Assembly (NCBI GenBank): GCA_026315105.1
Contig: CM048746.1
Coordinates: forward strand, 642,003,398-642,067,397
From: Locusta migratoria
Lineage: Eukaryota; Arthropoda; Insecta; Orthoptera; Acrididae
Direction of reading: 5' to 3'
Length of the DNA: 64,000 nt
The notes under the pieces are model-generated. The model was not told where the DNA came from and did no database searches. It saw only the letters and a program-made list of their open reading frames with translations. Below are positions 20,019 to 29,784 of the stretch, piece after piece. Position 1 is the first letter of the stretch, and each line of letters opens with the position of its first letter. The translations under genes were made by a program, and so were the position numbers.

Positions 20019-21239
20019 ATGTTGGCGTTGATTGAAAATACTGCCGCCTGTGAAATCAGGTCGGTGATTCGGTTTCGGAATGCGAGGAAAGTGAAACCAA
20101 GTGGAAGTTATCGGCAAATTTGCGACGTTTTCGGACCAAATGCGGTGAGTGATTCGAGGGTGAGAAGATGGGTCTGACAGTTCAATGGCGGGCGTAGTGA
20201 TGTGCACGATGAAGAACGAAGTGGGCGTCCACCTTTGGTTACAGAAGAACTGGTCGAGGAGACTGAGGCGCTCCAGTCACGGTCTGCACGGCCACTACGG
20301 TCGGGGGTTCGAATCCCCCCCCCCCTCGGGCATGGATATTTGTGTCGTCTTTAGTCTTAGGTAGTTGATAAGTAGTTTGTAAGTTTAGGGACTGATGACC
20401 CCGTAGTTAAGTCCCATAAGCTTAACAAACAGACTAGACTAGACTAGAAGAACTGGTTCACGCGATTGATGACAAGATCCAGGAAAACGATCACTGATGC
20501 ATGAAATTGTTACCAAACAACTGAAATTCCGTTAACTTTGCTCACGTTGGGTACCAAAGATTCTCACTGAGAAACACAAAACACAATGGATGGGTTGTGC
20601 ACTTGAGTTTTTGACCCGTTATGGTGAAAGCGGCGAGAATTTCTGAGACGGATAGTCAGAGGAGATAAAACGTGGATTTCTTAAGACACCCCTGAGAGTA
20701 AGCGGCAATCAATGGAATAGAGGCACACTTCATCCCCAACAAAGGTAAAGCCGAAGTAAATCATGACACCTCGGAAAATGATGTGCATAGTGTTTTGGGA
20801 CTGCAAAGGCATACTACTCATTGACTTCTTACCGCGTGGTCAAACAATCAAAGCAGATGATTATTGCGAGAGACTCCTAAAATTGCGCCGTGCATTTCAG
20901 AATAATCGCCGGGGACTGCTGTCAAAAGGTATTGTTTTGCTTCACAACGCACGACCACACACTGCAAATGTGACGAAAAACCTCCTACAGGTATTTGGCT
21001 GGGACGTGTTTGACCATCCTCCGTACAGCCCTGACCTCGCTCCTAGTGACTTTAATCTGTTCTTACATCTCAAGTCTTTCCTTGGCGGTCATCACTTCAC
21101 CAATGACGACGAGCTGAAAGAAACTGTTTCCAACTGGTTGAAGACACAGGCGGCAGATTTCTATGAAGAAGGTGTACATAACCTGGTGCCACGCTATGAC
21201 AAATGCCTGCAAAATTTCGACAGTTATGTGGAAAAGTAG
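20019..21239 (+). pseudogene. Mariner transposase, broken
   Basis: The product would be the DD34D cut-and-paste transposase. The N-terminal helix-turn-helix part reads MLALIENTAACEIRSVIRF then YRQICDVFGPNAVSDSRVRR. It stops near 20177, and the following text (NGGRSDVHDEERSGRPPLVT) leads to a SINE at 20255-20445. Several stops follow. The C-terminal 158 codons (20763-21239) are open: VFWDCKGILLIDFLPRGQT (first catalytic D), HNARPHTANVTKNLL and HPPYSPDLAPSDFNLF (third D). Where HDNARPH is expected the sequence has HNARPH, so the second catalytic aspartate is deleted. The end YDKCLQNFDSYVEK is canonical. Confidence 0.9.
20255..20445 (+). mobile_element. SINE type A inside the mariner transposase
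   Basis: Begins CGAGGAGACTGAGGCGCTCC, so it lacks the first dozen bases of the head. It has GGGGGTTCGAATCC and the usual body, and ends with AGACTAGACTAGACTAG in place of the T-rich tail. A perfect 12-bp duplication AGAAGAACTGGT (20243-20254, 20446-20457) flanks it. Confidence 0.9.
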
Positions 21240-21336
21240 TTAAGACTTGTAGAATTTTGTGCAATAAAATTTGTTCTGTATCTGTGTACAATTTCATTTT
21301 ATTACCAAACGGAACTTACTTCCTGGACGCGCCTCG

Positions 21337-21500
21337 TATTTCAGCAGATAAGACGATGGGTGAGTCATTAAAAAAAGGGCCCCAAAAACCGAGGTCGTCT
21401 TATCCGACGGCACAAAAAAAATTAGATTCAAATTTAGACTGAAATTGGTAATTTCGCAGATGTGTTGCATAGCGCACCTTTGACCTCCAAACGATATATA
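21337..21500. repeat. 163-bp direct repeat, copy 2
   Basis: Begins TATTTCAGCAGATAAGACGA and ends CCTCCAAACGATATATATAT. It continues copy 1 as a tandem array once the mariner is removed. Function unknown; the GGTCGTCTTATACGACGG-like part recurs in weaker form near 33905-33930. Confidence 0.85.
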
Positions 21501-22254
21501 TATATCGAAGCAGTTAAGTATCGAAAAGATACGTATCGAACAGGCGAATGTTATGGTTTTTATGAATATGTCGTGATTATTCTAATAAAACCCCATGTCA
21601 TTCCAAGCATGTGTGTCAATTATTACCTTTCTATTCCATGCTTTATTAACTTTTCAAATTCATACTGACTTTTTGATCACCCGGTATTTAAAATAAAAGA
21701 TAGAAGTTGACATCTAGAAGATTCAGATTCCTGATAGACTGCAGCTTAGCCCGAATATCTATTTAATTAATTAATCTTCTTTTCCAAAAATTTTAAATAC
21801 TAATCATAACTAAATGATTGAGTGCCAGAAATGAAAAATTGGCGAAGTATAAACAAAGTCACATTTAATATAATTTAATGTCACGGGGAATGAAAGTAAA
21901 ACTCTTTACAATTGGAACATATACAAAAAAGAATTGGCTTTAGGTATCAGTATGATTCACATAAGTTTTTCCGAGATGCCAACGGCTGAGTAATTTTACG
22001 GAATTATTGAATCACAGTTCACTGTCGTTTACGCACATGAAACTACTCGTGGTGGTGAAGCGAGCCGTGATCGACAAACAGCGAGTGAACGCCGTAGCCG
22101 CGATCCTTTACCCAGTGTAGATCGCCGCGAGTTTAAGCGTCCTGCCTCTGAGCCGTTTTCATAGCGATGAGAGGTAATTCGCCACCGCACGGGATGACGA
22201 TCAAACATGAAGTTCGTTAAAGTCGCGACCACACTTGGTGGCAGCAAAACATAT
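21501..22254. other. No gene recognised
   Basis: AT-rich up to about 22020, then a moderately GC-rich stretch (22030-22240) without recognisable motif. No repeat family assigned. Confidence 0.4.
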
Positions 22255-22317
22255 AGATCTACATAGATATTCTGCAAATCACATTTAAGTGTCTGGCAGA
22301 GGGTTCATTAACCACTT

Positions 22318-22782
22318 TCATAACTTTTCTCTACCGTCCCATTCTGTAATAGCGCGCGGGAAGAAAGAACACCTAAATAGTTCCGTTTTCGATCTGGTTT
22401 CTCTTATTTTATTGGGCTGGTCATGTCTTCCTAAGTAGGTGGGTGCTAGCAAAATATTTTCACATTCAGAAGTAAAAGACGGTGATTGATACTTCGCAAA
22501 CAGATCACGCCGCAATGAATAACGTCTTTCTTTTAATGATTTCCACCCCAATTCGTGCAACATTTCCGAGACACTTTCCCCCCGTAACGTGATAAAACAA
22601 GCTGCCCTTTTCTGAACCTTCTCAATGTCTTCCGTCAGTCCCATCTGGTGAGGGTCCCACAAGGGGCAACAGTACTCCAGGAGAGGACGCACAAGTGTAA
22701 TGTAGGCAGTCTCTTTGGTGGAGCTGGTGCATCTTCGAAGCGTTCTGCCAATGAAACGTAACCTTTGGTTCGCCTTCCCCAC
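22318..22782 (-). pseudogene. LINE family a reverse transcriptase, C-terminal region
   Basis: 155 open codons from MGKANQRLRFIGRTLRRCTS. They include LVRPLLEYCCPLWDPHQMGL, EDIEKVQKRAACFITLRGES and NKIRETRSKTELFRCSFFP, ending TEWDGREKL. This is the thumb and C-terminal part after the catalytic core. It lacks catalytic residues. It is the least damaged copy of this portion in the window and retains the short six-G form of the G tract that has expanded elsewhere. Confidence 0.8.
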
Positions 22783-22804
22783 AATATTTTTCTTTGTGTT
22801 CTCT

Positions 22805-23378
22805 CTAGTCTAAGTTATTAGTAACTCCTAGGTATTTAGTAGAATTTACGACCTTAAGGTTTGACTGATTTATCGCGTAATTGAAGTTCAGCGGATTTCT
22901 TTCAGTGGTAATGTGTATTACTTCACACTTTTCTTTATTTAGTGTCAATTGCCAATTTTCGCACAATGTAGAAATTTTTTCTAAATCGTTTTGCATTTGC
23001 TTTTGATCCTCTGTTGACTTCAGTAAACGATAAACGACAGCATCATCCGCGAACAGTCTAAGGGAGCTATTCAGATTGTCTCCTAAATGGTTTATAAACA
23101 CGAGGAAGAGTAGGGGACCTACAACGCTTCCCTGTGGAACGCCAGATATCACTTCTGTTTTACTCGATGACTTACCGTAAATTACAACGAACTGTGTCTT
23201 TTCTGATAGGAAATCGCGAATCCAATCGCACAATTGGGGAGATATTCCATAAGCACACAATTTCATTAGAAGCCGCTTGTGGGGTACAGTGTCAGAAGCC
23301 TTCCGGAATTCCAGAAATATGGAATCGATTTGAGATTCCTTGTCGATGCCAGTTAACACTTCATGTAAACAAGAAGAT
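22805..23378 (-). pseudogene. LINE family a reverse transcriptase, catalytic core
   Basis: Reading LHEVLTGIDKESQIDSIFLE through SKTEVISGVPQGSVVGPLLF to RLFADDAVVYRLLKSTEDQK and EVIHITTERNPLNFNYAINQ. FADD in motif C is intact. In motif A the usual FLDFRKAFD reads FLEFRKASD, so the first catalytic aspartate is replaced by glutamate. Reverse transcriptase of a CR1-group LINE. The frame breaks at TKYLGVTNNLD just before the next fragment. Confidence 0.8.
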
Positions 23379-24092
23379 CGCGAGTACGCTCTGTGGTGAA
23401 CAAAACCAAAGTAACTGACGTCCACACTTCGAGGCAGTTGCACCTTTTCACTTGCTGCCTGCAGCACTACGGTTCTAATTGACACCGCCCCCACTTCGTC
23501 AAGTTATAGCGTCTGGATTGCGATCGACACCGATGACAGTTGGAAACATAGTCACCAGCGAGCTCTGCGAATCAGGCCAGGCGCGCATTGGCGATTTTCC
23601 GTCGCGCTATTTATTTGTCGCAAGAATGAAGCACGGTGGCTCGAATAGGAGCGCCCGCAAGGGCAACAAAAAAGTAACGGCGATTTAAAAGAAGCAACCG
23701 GACCTATTTCAAGCGCGACGCGTTTGTCGCAGTTGTGGAATGAACCATAGGCGATGGCATGTGCCCGCGCGCACTAGCACGCAATTTCTCAGTCTCTATC
23801 GCTATGTGCTGCATGCAAACAAGTTCGGTCTGCCATTAGCATGTCAGATAATGGGAAGTTGCGCTGCGGATGGCACTGTAAGTTGTGTTGTCGATTTAGA
23901 AAGACTAATTGCATAAGTAGAAAAGCTACCAGCTCTCTACAACAGGAAATCAAAAGAATACAGTGGTTGCAATTTGAAAGAGGCACTGTGGAGAGCCTAA
24001 ATTAGAAACTGGACTGAACTGTCTGGACCAGAAAAGAACATTTTACTCGGTCATCTAGACATCAGAATTGCAACAAATTATTTATTTTTCTC
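23379..24092. other. No feature recognised
   Basis: A minus-strand frame continues from the LINE into unrelated sequence at 23379-23494. A plus-strand 69-codon frame (23479-23688) has no family signal. The 23480-23720 stretch is GC-richer than average. Confidence 0.35.
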
Positions 24093-24392
24093 TTATTGCC
24101 AGTGTACTGATCCCTGTGGAGTCACAAAGTAGTTTGTAAAATAATCATTTACCTGCATACCACAGGCTCCAGCTCTTATTCCTACAAGCTCAAAGCCTTG
24201 CAGAAGGCATTCGTATGACTCGTCCTCGATTTGTACACCATCATTTCGTCTTAAGGAATTATGCATAGTACAGAAAGCATTTATGATTGTGTCTGAAAAA
24301 CATCCACATCCATAGGAATATTCTGCATTTGTTAGCCAAAATTCAAAAGTAAATTGCACCATTGGCATGGCAATGTCTATAATAACAAACAT
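24093..24392 (-). pseudogene. PIF/Harbinger-like transposase C-terminal fragment
   Basis: A 99-codon minus-strand frame contains FSDTIINAFCTMHNSLRRND, which fits the Harbinger pattern of a hydrophobic helix leading to C-x-LHN-x-LR. It ends VNDYFTNYFVTPQGSVHWQ, like the HARBI1-type terminus (R..F..YF...G.VPWQ). In this family the conserved HN lies downstream of the catalytic DDE residues, which are missing here. The residues before it (AMPMVQFTFEFWLTNAEYS) could be a decayed VENAFGIL-type helix. It is probably a fragment of a decayed transposon; no TIRs were found. Confidence 0.5.
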
Positions 24393-24490
24393 GCTTACTC
24401 ATTGTCTGTCTTAGAGTTCTTCCGTCGAATATGTCTACACAGTGCAAATGCAATATCTCCTACAAAATTTGAAAGCTGAGGTTCTCATGG

Positions 24491-24579
24491 CTTCTATCAA
24501 AGACAGAAATCTAATAATTTAAACATTCTAAATCCTAAAAAGAATGTTTAAATTACTAGATTTCAGTCTTTGATAGAAG
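24491..24579. repeat. 39-bp inverted repeat with 11-base loop
   Basis: The left arm starts CTTCTATCAAAGACAGAAAT and its complement at 24541-24579 ends CAGTCTTTGATAGAAG. The arms are nearly perfect. It may be a tiny MITE or a foldback remnant. No target duplication is obvious. Confidence 0.7.
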
Positions 24580-24857
24580 TTGTATTTCCTGAACAAATTA
24601 GAATTTCCATTGGCTCCACTCACGTCTAATCACAATGAAACAAAAGTCAGCGTCCACTACGACCAAAAGGATTGTCGAAAAATAATTTTTGTAATTATAA
24701 AAATCTGAGCTCCCAGTAACGACATTAGCGCTGTTTTCCTCTCTCTCTCTCTCTTCTTCCTAGCACCAGCGCCATCAAACAAGTTGTATCGATGAAATCC
24801 ACGCTGAAACTGAGAGTAGTTGCGATTTTCCTGTCGCTGTGTCCGCACCTCAATGTA
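24580..24857. other. Spacer with CT microsatellite
   Basis: A CTCTCTCTCTCTCTTC run at about 24740-24756. No gene. Confidence 0.4.
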
Positions 24858-25060
24858 CTCTCCTGGCAATTCAAATTGCTACATCACTAAGAAAATTCTA
24901 CAGACGCGAAATTTAACGGACATGAAGAAGATGCTGTTATATGCATATGATTAGCTTTTCAGAGCATTCACACATGGTTGGCGCTGGTGGCGACATCTAC
25001 AACGTGCTGACATGAGGAAAGTTTCCATACTATTTCTCATACACAGACAGCAGTTGACCG

Positions 25061-25258
25061 GCGTTGCCTGGTGAAATGTTGTTGTGATGCCTCGTGTAAG
25101 GAGGAGAAATGCGAACCATCACGTTTCCGACTTTGATAAACGTCGGATTGTAGACTATCGCGTTGCCTGGTGAAATGTTGTTGTGATGCCTCGTGTAAGG
25201 AGGAGAAATGCGTACCATCACGTTTCCGACTTTGATAAAGGTCGGATTGTAGACTATC
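25061..25258 (+). repeat. 99-bp tandem duplication over the transposase start
   Basis: 25061-25159 and 25160-25258 differ at only two positions (GCGAACC/GCGTACC and AAACGTC/AAAGGTC). The unit begins GCGTTGCCTGGTGAAATGTT. The period is a multiple of three, but the first copy runs into TGA (RVAW stop) within the second copy, so only the second ATG (25186) can open the frame. Confidence 0.95.
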
Positions 25259-26193
25259 GCGATTGCGGTTTACCCTATCGCGACATTGCTGCTCGCGTTG
25301 GTCGCGATCCAATGACTGTTAGCAGAATATGGAATCGGTGGGTTCAGGAGGGCAATACGAAACGCCGCGCTGGATCCCAACGGCCTCGTATCACTAGCAG
25401 TCGAGATGACAGGCATCTTATCTGCATGGCTGTAACGGATCGTGCAGCCACGTCTCGATCCATGAATCAACAGATGGGGACGTTTGTAAGACAACACCCA
25501 TCTGCACGAACAGTTCGACGACGTTTGCAGCAGCATGGACTATCATCTCGGAGACCATGGCTGCGGCTACCCTTGACGACCCATCACAGTCAGGAGCGCC
25601 TGCGATGGTGTACCCAAAGACGAACCTGGGTGCACGAATGGCAAAACGTCATTTTTTTCCGATGAATCCAGGTTCTGTTTACAGCACCATGATGGTCGCA
25701 TCCGTGTATCGCGACATCGCGGTGAACGCATACTGGAAGCGTGCATTCATTATCGCTATAATGTCGTGTCATCCGGAGTGATGCTATGGAGTGCCATTGG
25801 TTACACATCGCGGTCATCTATTGTTCGTATCGACGGCACTTTGAACAGTGACCGTTACATTTAAGACGTGTTACGACCCGTAGCTTTACCCTTCATTCTA
25901 TCCCTGCGCATGTTGCAGGTCCTGTACTGGCCACTCTGGGTACGGAAATTGTTCGTCTGGTGCTCTGGCCAGAACATTCTCCAGATCTCTCACCAATTGA
26001 AAACGTTTGTTCAATGGTGGACGAGCAACTGTCTTGTCACAATACGCCAGTCACTACTCTTGATGAACTGTGGTATCATGTTGATGCTGCATTTGCATCT
26101 GTACCTGTACACGCCATCCAAGCTTTGTTTGACTCAATGCCCAGCCGTATCAAGGCCGTTATTACGCCCAGAGGTGGTGGTTCTGGGTTCTGA
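25186..26193 (+). pseudogene. Tc1-like transposase, broken
   Basis: Opens MPRVRRRNAYHHVSDFDKGR, with a paired-like helix-turn-helix (YRDIAARVGRDPMTVSRIWN) and a second DNA-binding helix (ARTVRRRLQQHGLSSRRPW). A frameshift after about 160 codons precedes DESRFCLQHHDGRIRVWRHR (first catalytic D). Later text reads HSPDLSPIENVCSMVDEQL, the D/E region of the DD34E family, and ends PSRIKAVITPRGGGSGF. The QQDNARPH segment carrying the middle aspartate is deleted between PFIP and AHVAGPVLATLG. Start codon: the first-copy ATG at 25087 is followed by an early stop, so 25186 is used. Enzymatically dead. Confidence 0.85.
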
Positions 26194-26317
26194 TTTCTCA
26201 GGATCTATGCACCCAAATTGCGTGAAAATGTACACACACGTCAGTTCTCGTATAATATATTTGTCCGTTTATCATCTGCATTTCTTCTTGGTTTAGCAAT
26301 TTGAATGGCCAGTAGTG

Positions 26318-26962
26318 TATTTCCGCGCCAGCGATTGTTTAGTCTCCCCGACTGAAAAATCGTTTGTGCGCTCTAGCGTGACTCCGCCCGCAAGCATCAA
26401 CGCCTAGAGAGAAGGCCGCGGCGCTCTCGTGTGACGGCAGGCAGAGTAGGTTTCGTGCGCATAGCTGACTGGGCAGCCGCTGGGGCACGGCCGACTACGC
26501 CGAAGCAGCGAGCCAGTCAGCTATGCGCGAGCAAGCTGCTCTGACGTCACACGATAGCGCCGCGGCCTTCTCTCTAGGTGCCGCAAGCCGATTTAGACGA
26601 ATCATAGCGCTTCCCGCCTGCACAGCTCGCGATAACCTGCTCACAGGTGTCGTGTTTCTCATAGACCACCGGCGGGTGGTATTTTGCAGATTCCTGGGAA
26701 ATTTGTCGATTCCCCAAGTCCACTGGGAGAAGCCCAAAACGTGCCTTACTGGCATCAAGGGGTGTTTCGCCGTGACCGCCTCGAGTGTGGCGCGAGGGCT
26801 CTCTGCGTAGGAATCGTTCTCCGACCACAGCTGTGCGATGTCTCGGTGTGGTGGTTACCGAGAAACGTGCGGCCACTCGCTGCCAGTCAGGCTCATATCG
26901 GTAGGTGAGGGCCTTGCCCACGTCCACCAATATACGTTTCCGCCTAGCTGGTACTGCAACTG
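26318..26962. other. GC-richer segment with a palindromic MITE-like repeat
   Basis: 26401-26580 holds the inverted repeat listed separately. At 26580-26930 a 118-codon minus-strand frame shows no recognisable family. It might be part of an unidentified element. Confidence 0.35.
26402..26580. repeat. Inverted-repeat element of about 180 bp
   Basis: Left arm CCTAGAGAGAAGGCCGCGGC ... GCATAGCTGACTGG; the right arm is its complement CCAGTCAGCTATGCGC ... GCCGCGGCCTTCTCTCTAGG. Arms are about 70 bp with imperfect matches. It could be a MITE or a foldback remnant. No clean target duplication. Confidence 0.65.
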
Positions 26963-26974
26963 CCTACTCAACAA

Positions 26975-27182
26975 AAATGTTCAAATGTTCAAATGTTTGT
27001 ATAGCTTATGGGACTTAACTACGGGGTCATCAGTCCCTACACTTACAAACTACTTATGAACTAGCTAATCTTAAGGACGGCACAAATATCTATGACCGAG
27101 GGGGGGGATTCGAACCCACGACCGTAGTGGCCGTGCAGACCGTGACTGGAGCGCCTCAGTCCCCTCGGCCACCGCGGCCGGC
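26975..27182 (-). mobile_element. SINE type A
   Basis: Head GGCCGGCCGCGGTGGCCGAG at the right end and tail duplicated at the left end (TTCAAATGTTCAAATG). Perfect 12-bp target duplication CCTACTCAACAA (26963-26974, 27183-27194). Confidence 0.95.
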
Positions 27183-27367
27183 CCTACTCAACAAGGAAGC
27201 CGACCGTGGGAGGGGTTGCAATACCGTTTCACGGGCGTGCGAAGACGTCTGCTAGTCGTACGGGCTCGACTCACCAAACATGAGTTCCTTCACCATTTTC
27301 CCTAGTTAAATATCGTGCCGCCAAACATCCTACATGCCAATCTTGAAGTTTTCTCGGCGGACATAAT

Positions 27368-27486
27368 ATTCCATCACCTTTCTGGAGTGCACCCCGGAGA
27401 GCGTAAATTCTTCGTCAGATATTTCGGCTGCAAACCTTACAGACATCTTCAAGGCAAGTCCGGACTGAGTTCTCAGCGTCTGCGCG
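27368..27486. repeat. Left arm of an inverted repeat bracketing a LINE
   Basis: TATTCCATCACCTTTCTGG ... TCGTCAGATATTTCGGCTGC ... GACATCTTCAAGGCAAGTCC ... TCTGCGCGTAC. The reverse complement of 28905-29060 reads the same with about 80% agreement by eye. Confidence 0.65.
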
Positions 27487-27489
27487 TAC

Positions 27490-28745
27490 CTATTTCTACA
27501 TCTACATACATACTCCGCAAAAGAAGAATGCCGATATGCCTCCGTACGAGCCCTAATTTCTCTTATCTTGTCTTTGTGATCACTACGCGAAATATAAGTA
27601 GGCGGCAGTAAGATCGTACTACATTCATCTTCAAATTCCAGTCCTCTAAATTTCCTCCACAGAAATTCACGAAAAGAACGTCGTCTTTCCTCTAGCGATC
27701 CCAAATTGAGTTGCCGGAGCATTTCCGTGACACTAGCGCATTGGTCGCACCTACCAGTAACAAATCTAGCTACTCGCCTCTTAACTGCTTCTTCCTTTCC
27801 TTTAAACTGATCTGCTGCGGGTCACAAACACTTGAGCAATACTCAAGACGTGGTCGTACAAGCGTTTTATACGCGGTCTCCTTTACAGATGGAGGTACAT
27901 CTTCCCAAAATTCTCCCAATATACCGAAGTCGGCTGTCCGCCTTACTTACAACTGTCCTTACTTGTTCGTTCCATTTCATATCGCTCTGGAATGTTTCGC
28001 CTAGATATTTGAAGCTCACTACTAATGCTGTATTGGAACATTATGGGATTGTTTTTCCTACTCATGGGCATCACATTACATTTTTCTTCATTGAGAACTA
28101 GCTGCCATTTTTCGCACCAACTAAAAATTTTGTCCAAGTCATCCTGTATGCTATTACAGTCAGTTACACCCTCCCATAGACCACAGTATCATCAGCAAAC
28201 AGCCGCAAAGTACATGTTACTCTGTCCATCAGATCATTTATATAGATAGAAAATAATAGCGGTCCTATTACACTCCCCTGGGGCACGCCTGACGATACAC
28301 TCGTCTCTGATGAACACTCGCCGTCGAGAACAACGTACTGCGTTCTATTACTTAGGAAGTCTTCCAGCCAGTCACAAATCTGTGAACCTATTCCATAAGC
28401 TCGTATCTTCGTTAGCAGACTGCAGTGTGACTCCGCGTCGAACGCCTTTTTGAAGTCGAGAAAAACAGAATCCGCCTGTTGCCCTTCATCCACGGCTCGC
28501 AAAATGTCTTGTGAGAAAAGGGCAAGCTGAGTTTCACATGAACAATGTTACCTAAACCCGTGCTGATTCATAGAAAGAAGCTTTTCCGTTTCAAGGAAAT
28601 TTACTATATTCGTACTGAGAATATGCTCCAAAATTCTACATGAAACTGATGTCAACGATATTGGCCTGTAATTGTGAGGGTCAGTTCTCTTTCCTTTCTT
28701 ATAAACTGGGTCTTCACTTCCGATTGATGTTACCACTTTCAATGA
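27490..28745 (-). mobile_element. CR1-group LINE family b, 3' part of element
   Basis: Minus-strand reading is in four frames. First comes PVYKKGKRTDPHNYRPISLT / RILEHILSTNIVNFLETEKL (28742-28548). Then AVDEGQQADSVFLDFKKAFD / SGVPQGSVIGPLLFSIYIND / RLFADDTVVYGRV (28502-28164), and WCEKWQLVLNEEKCNVMPMS (28137-27943). Last is MLRQLNLGSLEERRRSFREF (27722 leftward) and the 3' UTR at 27490-27540 (TACATCTACATACATACTCC). Polymerase motifs A and C are intact; the DTVPH of motif A reads DAESH. Frameshifts separate every block. Confidence 0.85.
28164..28502 (-). pseudogene. LINE family b reverse transcriptase core
   Basis: 112 open codons spanning motif A (SVFLDFKKAFDAESHCSLL), the FLSNRTQYVVLDGECSSET strand, motif B (SGVPQGSVIGPLLFSIYIND) and motif C (LRLFADDTVVYG). 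All three catalytic aspartates (one in A, two in FADD) are present. The frame is lost immediately after motif C. RNA-directed DNA polymerase of a CR1-group LINE. Confidence 0.8.
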
Positions 28746-28904
28746 TTAATTATTCATTTGTAAGCACTGTAGATACGTAACAGCTCTGTTAATGTTCGCA
28801 CACAGCACTCACAGGTTTATCTTTAAAGTATATGTTCATCTATGACTAGGGCAGCAGTTACGAATGTGATATCTTCGAACATGCGCACTCTAATCCTCAG
28901 CAGC

Positions 28905-29060
28905 TTTGCATCACGTCATTTTCCGTGTAAATACGCACGCGCAAACGCTTAGAACTCAGTCTTGGACTCGTCTTGAAGATGGCTGCAAGGTTTGAAGCCG
29001 AAATATCGGACGAAGAATTGTCGCTGTCCCGGGTGCAATTCCGAAAAATGATGGAATAAC
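28905..29060. repeat. Right arm of the inverted repeat bracketing a LINE
   Basis: GAAGATGGCTGCAAGGTTTG followed by AAGCCGAAATATCGGACGAA. It pairs with 27368-27486. It contains the GAAGATG...CCGAAAT motif discussed in the findings. Confidence 0.65.
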
Positions 29061-29080
29061 CTACATGCCCTAAGACATTC

Positions 29081-29784
29081 ATTTTCGGCAATCACGGTGC
29101 TTGGTTGATGAAACACATTTTATTAGACGGTATTAAAACAGCGAGGTACCTCGCAGGACTATCTCGTTTTATTAAAACCTAAGCGATTACATTAAATTAG
29201 AAGAAGCTGGTGCGTCAGCCCTTGAGTACAGGCAGTAAGTGCATTTATCTCTACAACTGCGTTTTGCGAGTCCGCCCTTCTGGTCGCGGACGCCTCATAT
29301 AGGCCGCCCATGTCGGTATAAATGTGCCCTGTGATCCGCTATGCAATCACCCAGTGTCCTGCTCTTTGGCAGGTTTCCACTGGTGCAGTGAAAGCGCATT
29401 TGCTTTATTACGTCTGTGCATATTACAGGCAGTGAAATGTATAAATTATGACGACTCGTTTTCGGTGGCGTAGATAATTAATTAATCCTGTGTAATATTA
29501 ATCCTGCGGCGTCGCATCCAGACGTTATTAGAATAATACCGCAATTACTCCCTCCAAGGGCTTAATGGACGAATAGATTAACGTTAACCCTGTGTTCTTC
29601 TTTTGCAGTAACCCGTTTGAGATTTTTAAAAAATATCTGCGTGCAATTACGAATCACTGCACTGTGTTTAATGAAATGAGAGATGAGTCTTCACTCTTAC
29701 CTCTTACTTTAGTTAACGCAGAATTGCAGTGCCCGTGTGTGGTATTATTGCAGTGTTGCAAAACTCCCAGTTTTTTTAAGATTT
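29081..29784. other. No gene recognised
   Basis: Unassigned sequence. The small palindrome GCGAGGTACCTCGC at about 29140 is probably incidental. Confidence 0.4.

Larger units (their letters stand above)
19866..21336 (+). mobile_element. Mariner element with a SINE inside
   Basis: TIRs are CGAGGCGCGTCTAGAAAGTA at 19866 and its complement TACTTCCTGGACGCGCCTCG ending at 21336, both next to TA (19864-19865, 21337-21338). Removing the SINE and its target duplication leaves about 1.27 kb, the usual mariner length. The transposase frame between them is broken. Confidence 0.9.
22255..23378 (-). mobile_element. CR1-group LINE family a, 3' half
   Basis: Minus strand: 3' UTR (TTTGCAGAATATCTATGTAG) at 22255-22317, then the reverse transcriptase in two frames. 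The 5' frame carries SIFLEFRKASDTVPHKRLL (motif A with D changed to E), SGVPQGSVVGPLLFLVFIN (motif B) and RLFADDAVVYRLL (motif C FADD). The 3' frame is open for 155 codons, GKANQRLRFIGRTLRRC to ITEWDGREKL. A deletion at about 22783-22805 shifts the frame. The family match ends near 23378, so the element is 5'-truncated. Confidence 0.85.
24858..26317 (+). mobile_element. Tc1-like element, copy 1
   Basis: Left end CTCTCCTGGCAATTCAAATT and right end complement CACTACTGGCCATTCAAATT form TIRs, each beside TA (24856-24857, 26318-26319). Length 1460 bp. It carries a broken transposase on the plus strand. A second, minus-strand copy is at 54500-55921. Confidence 0.85.
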
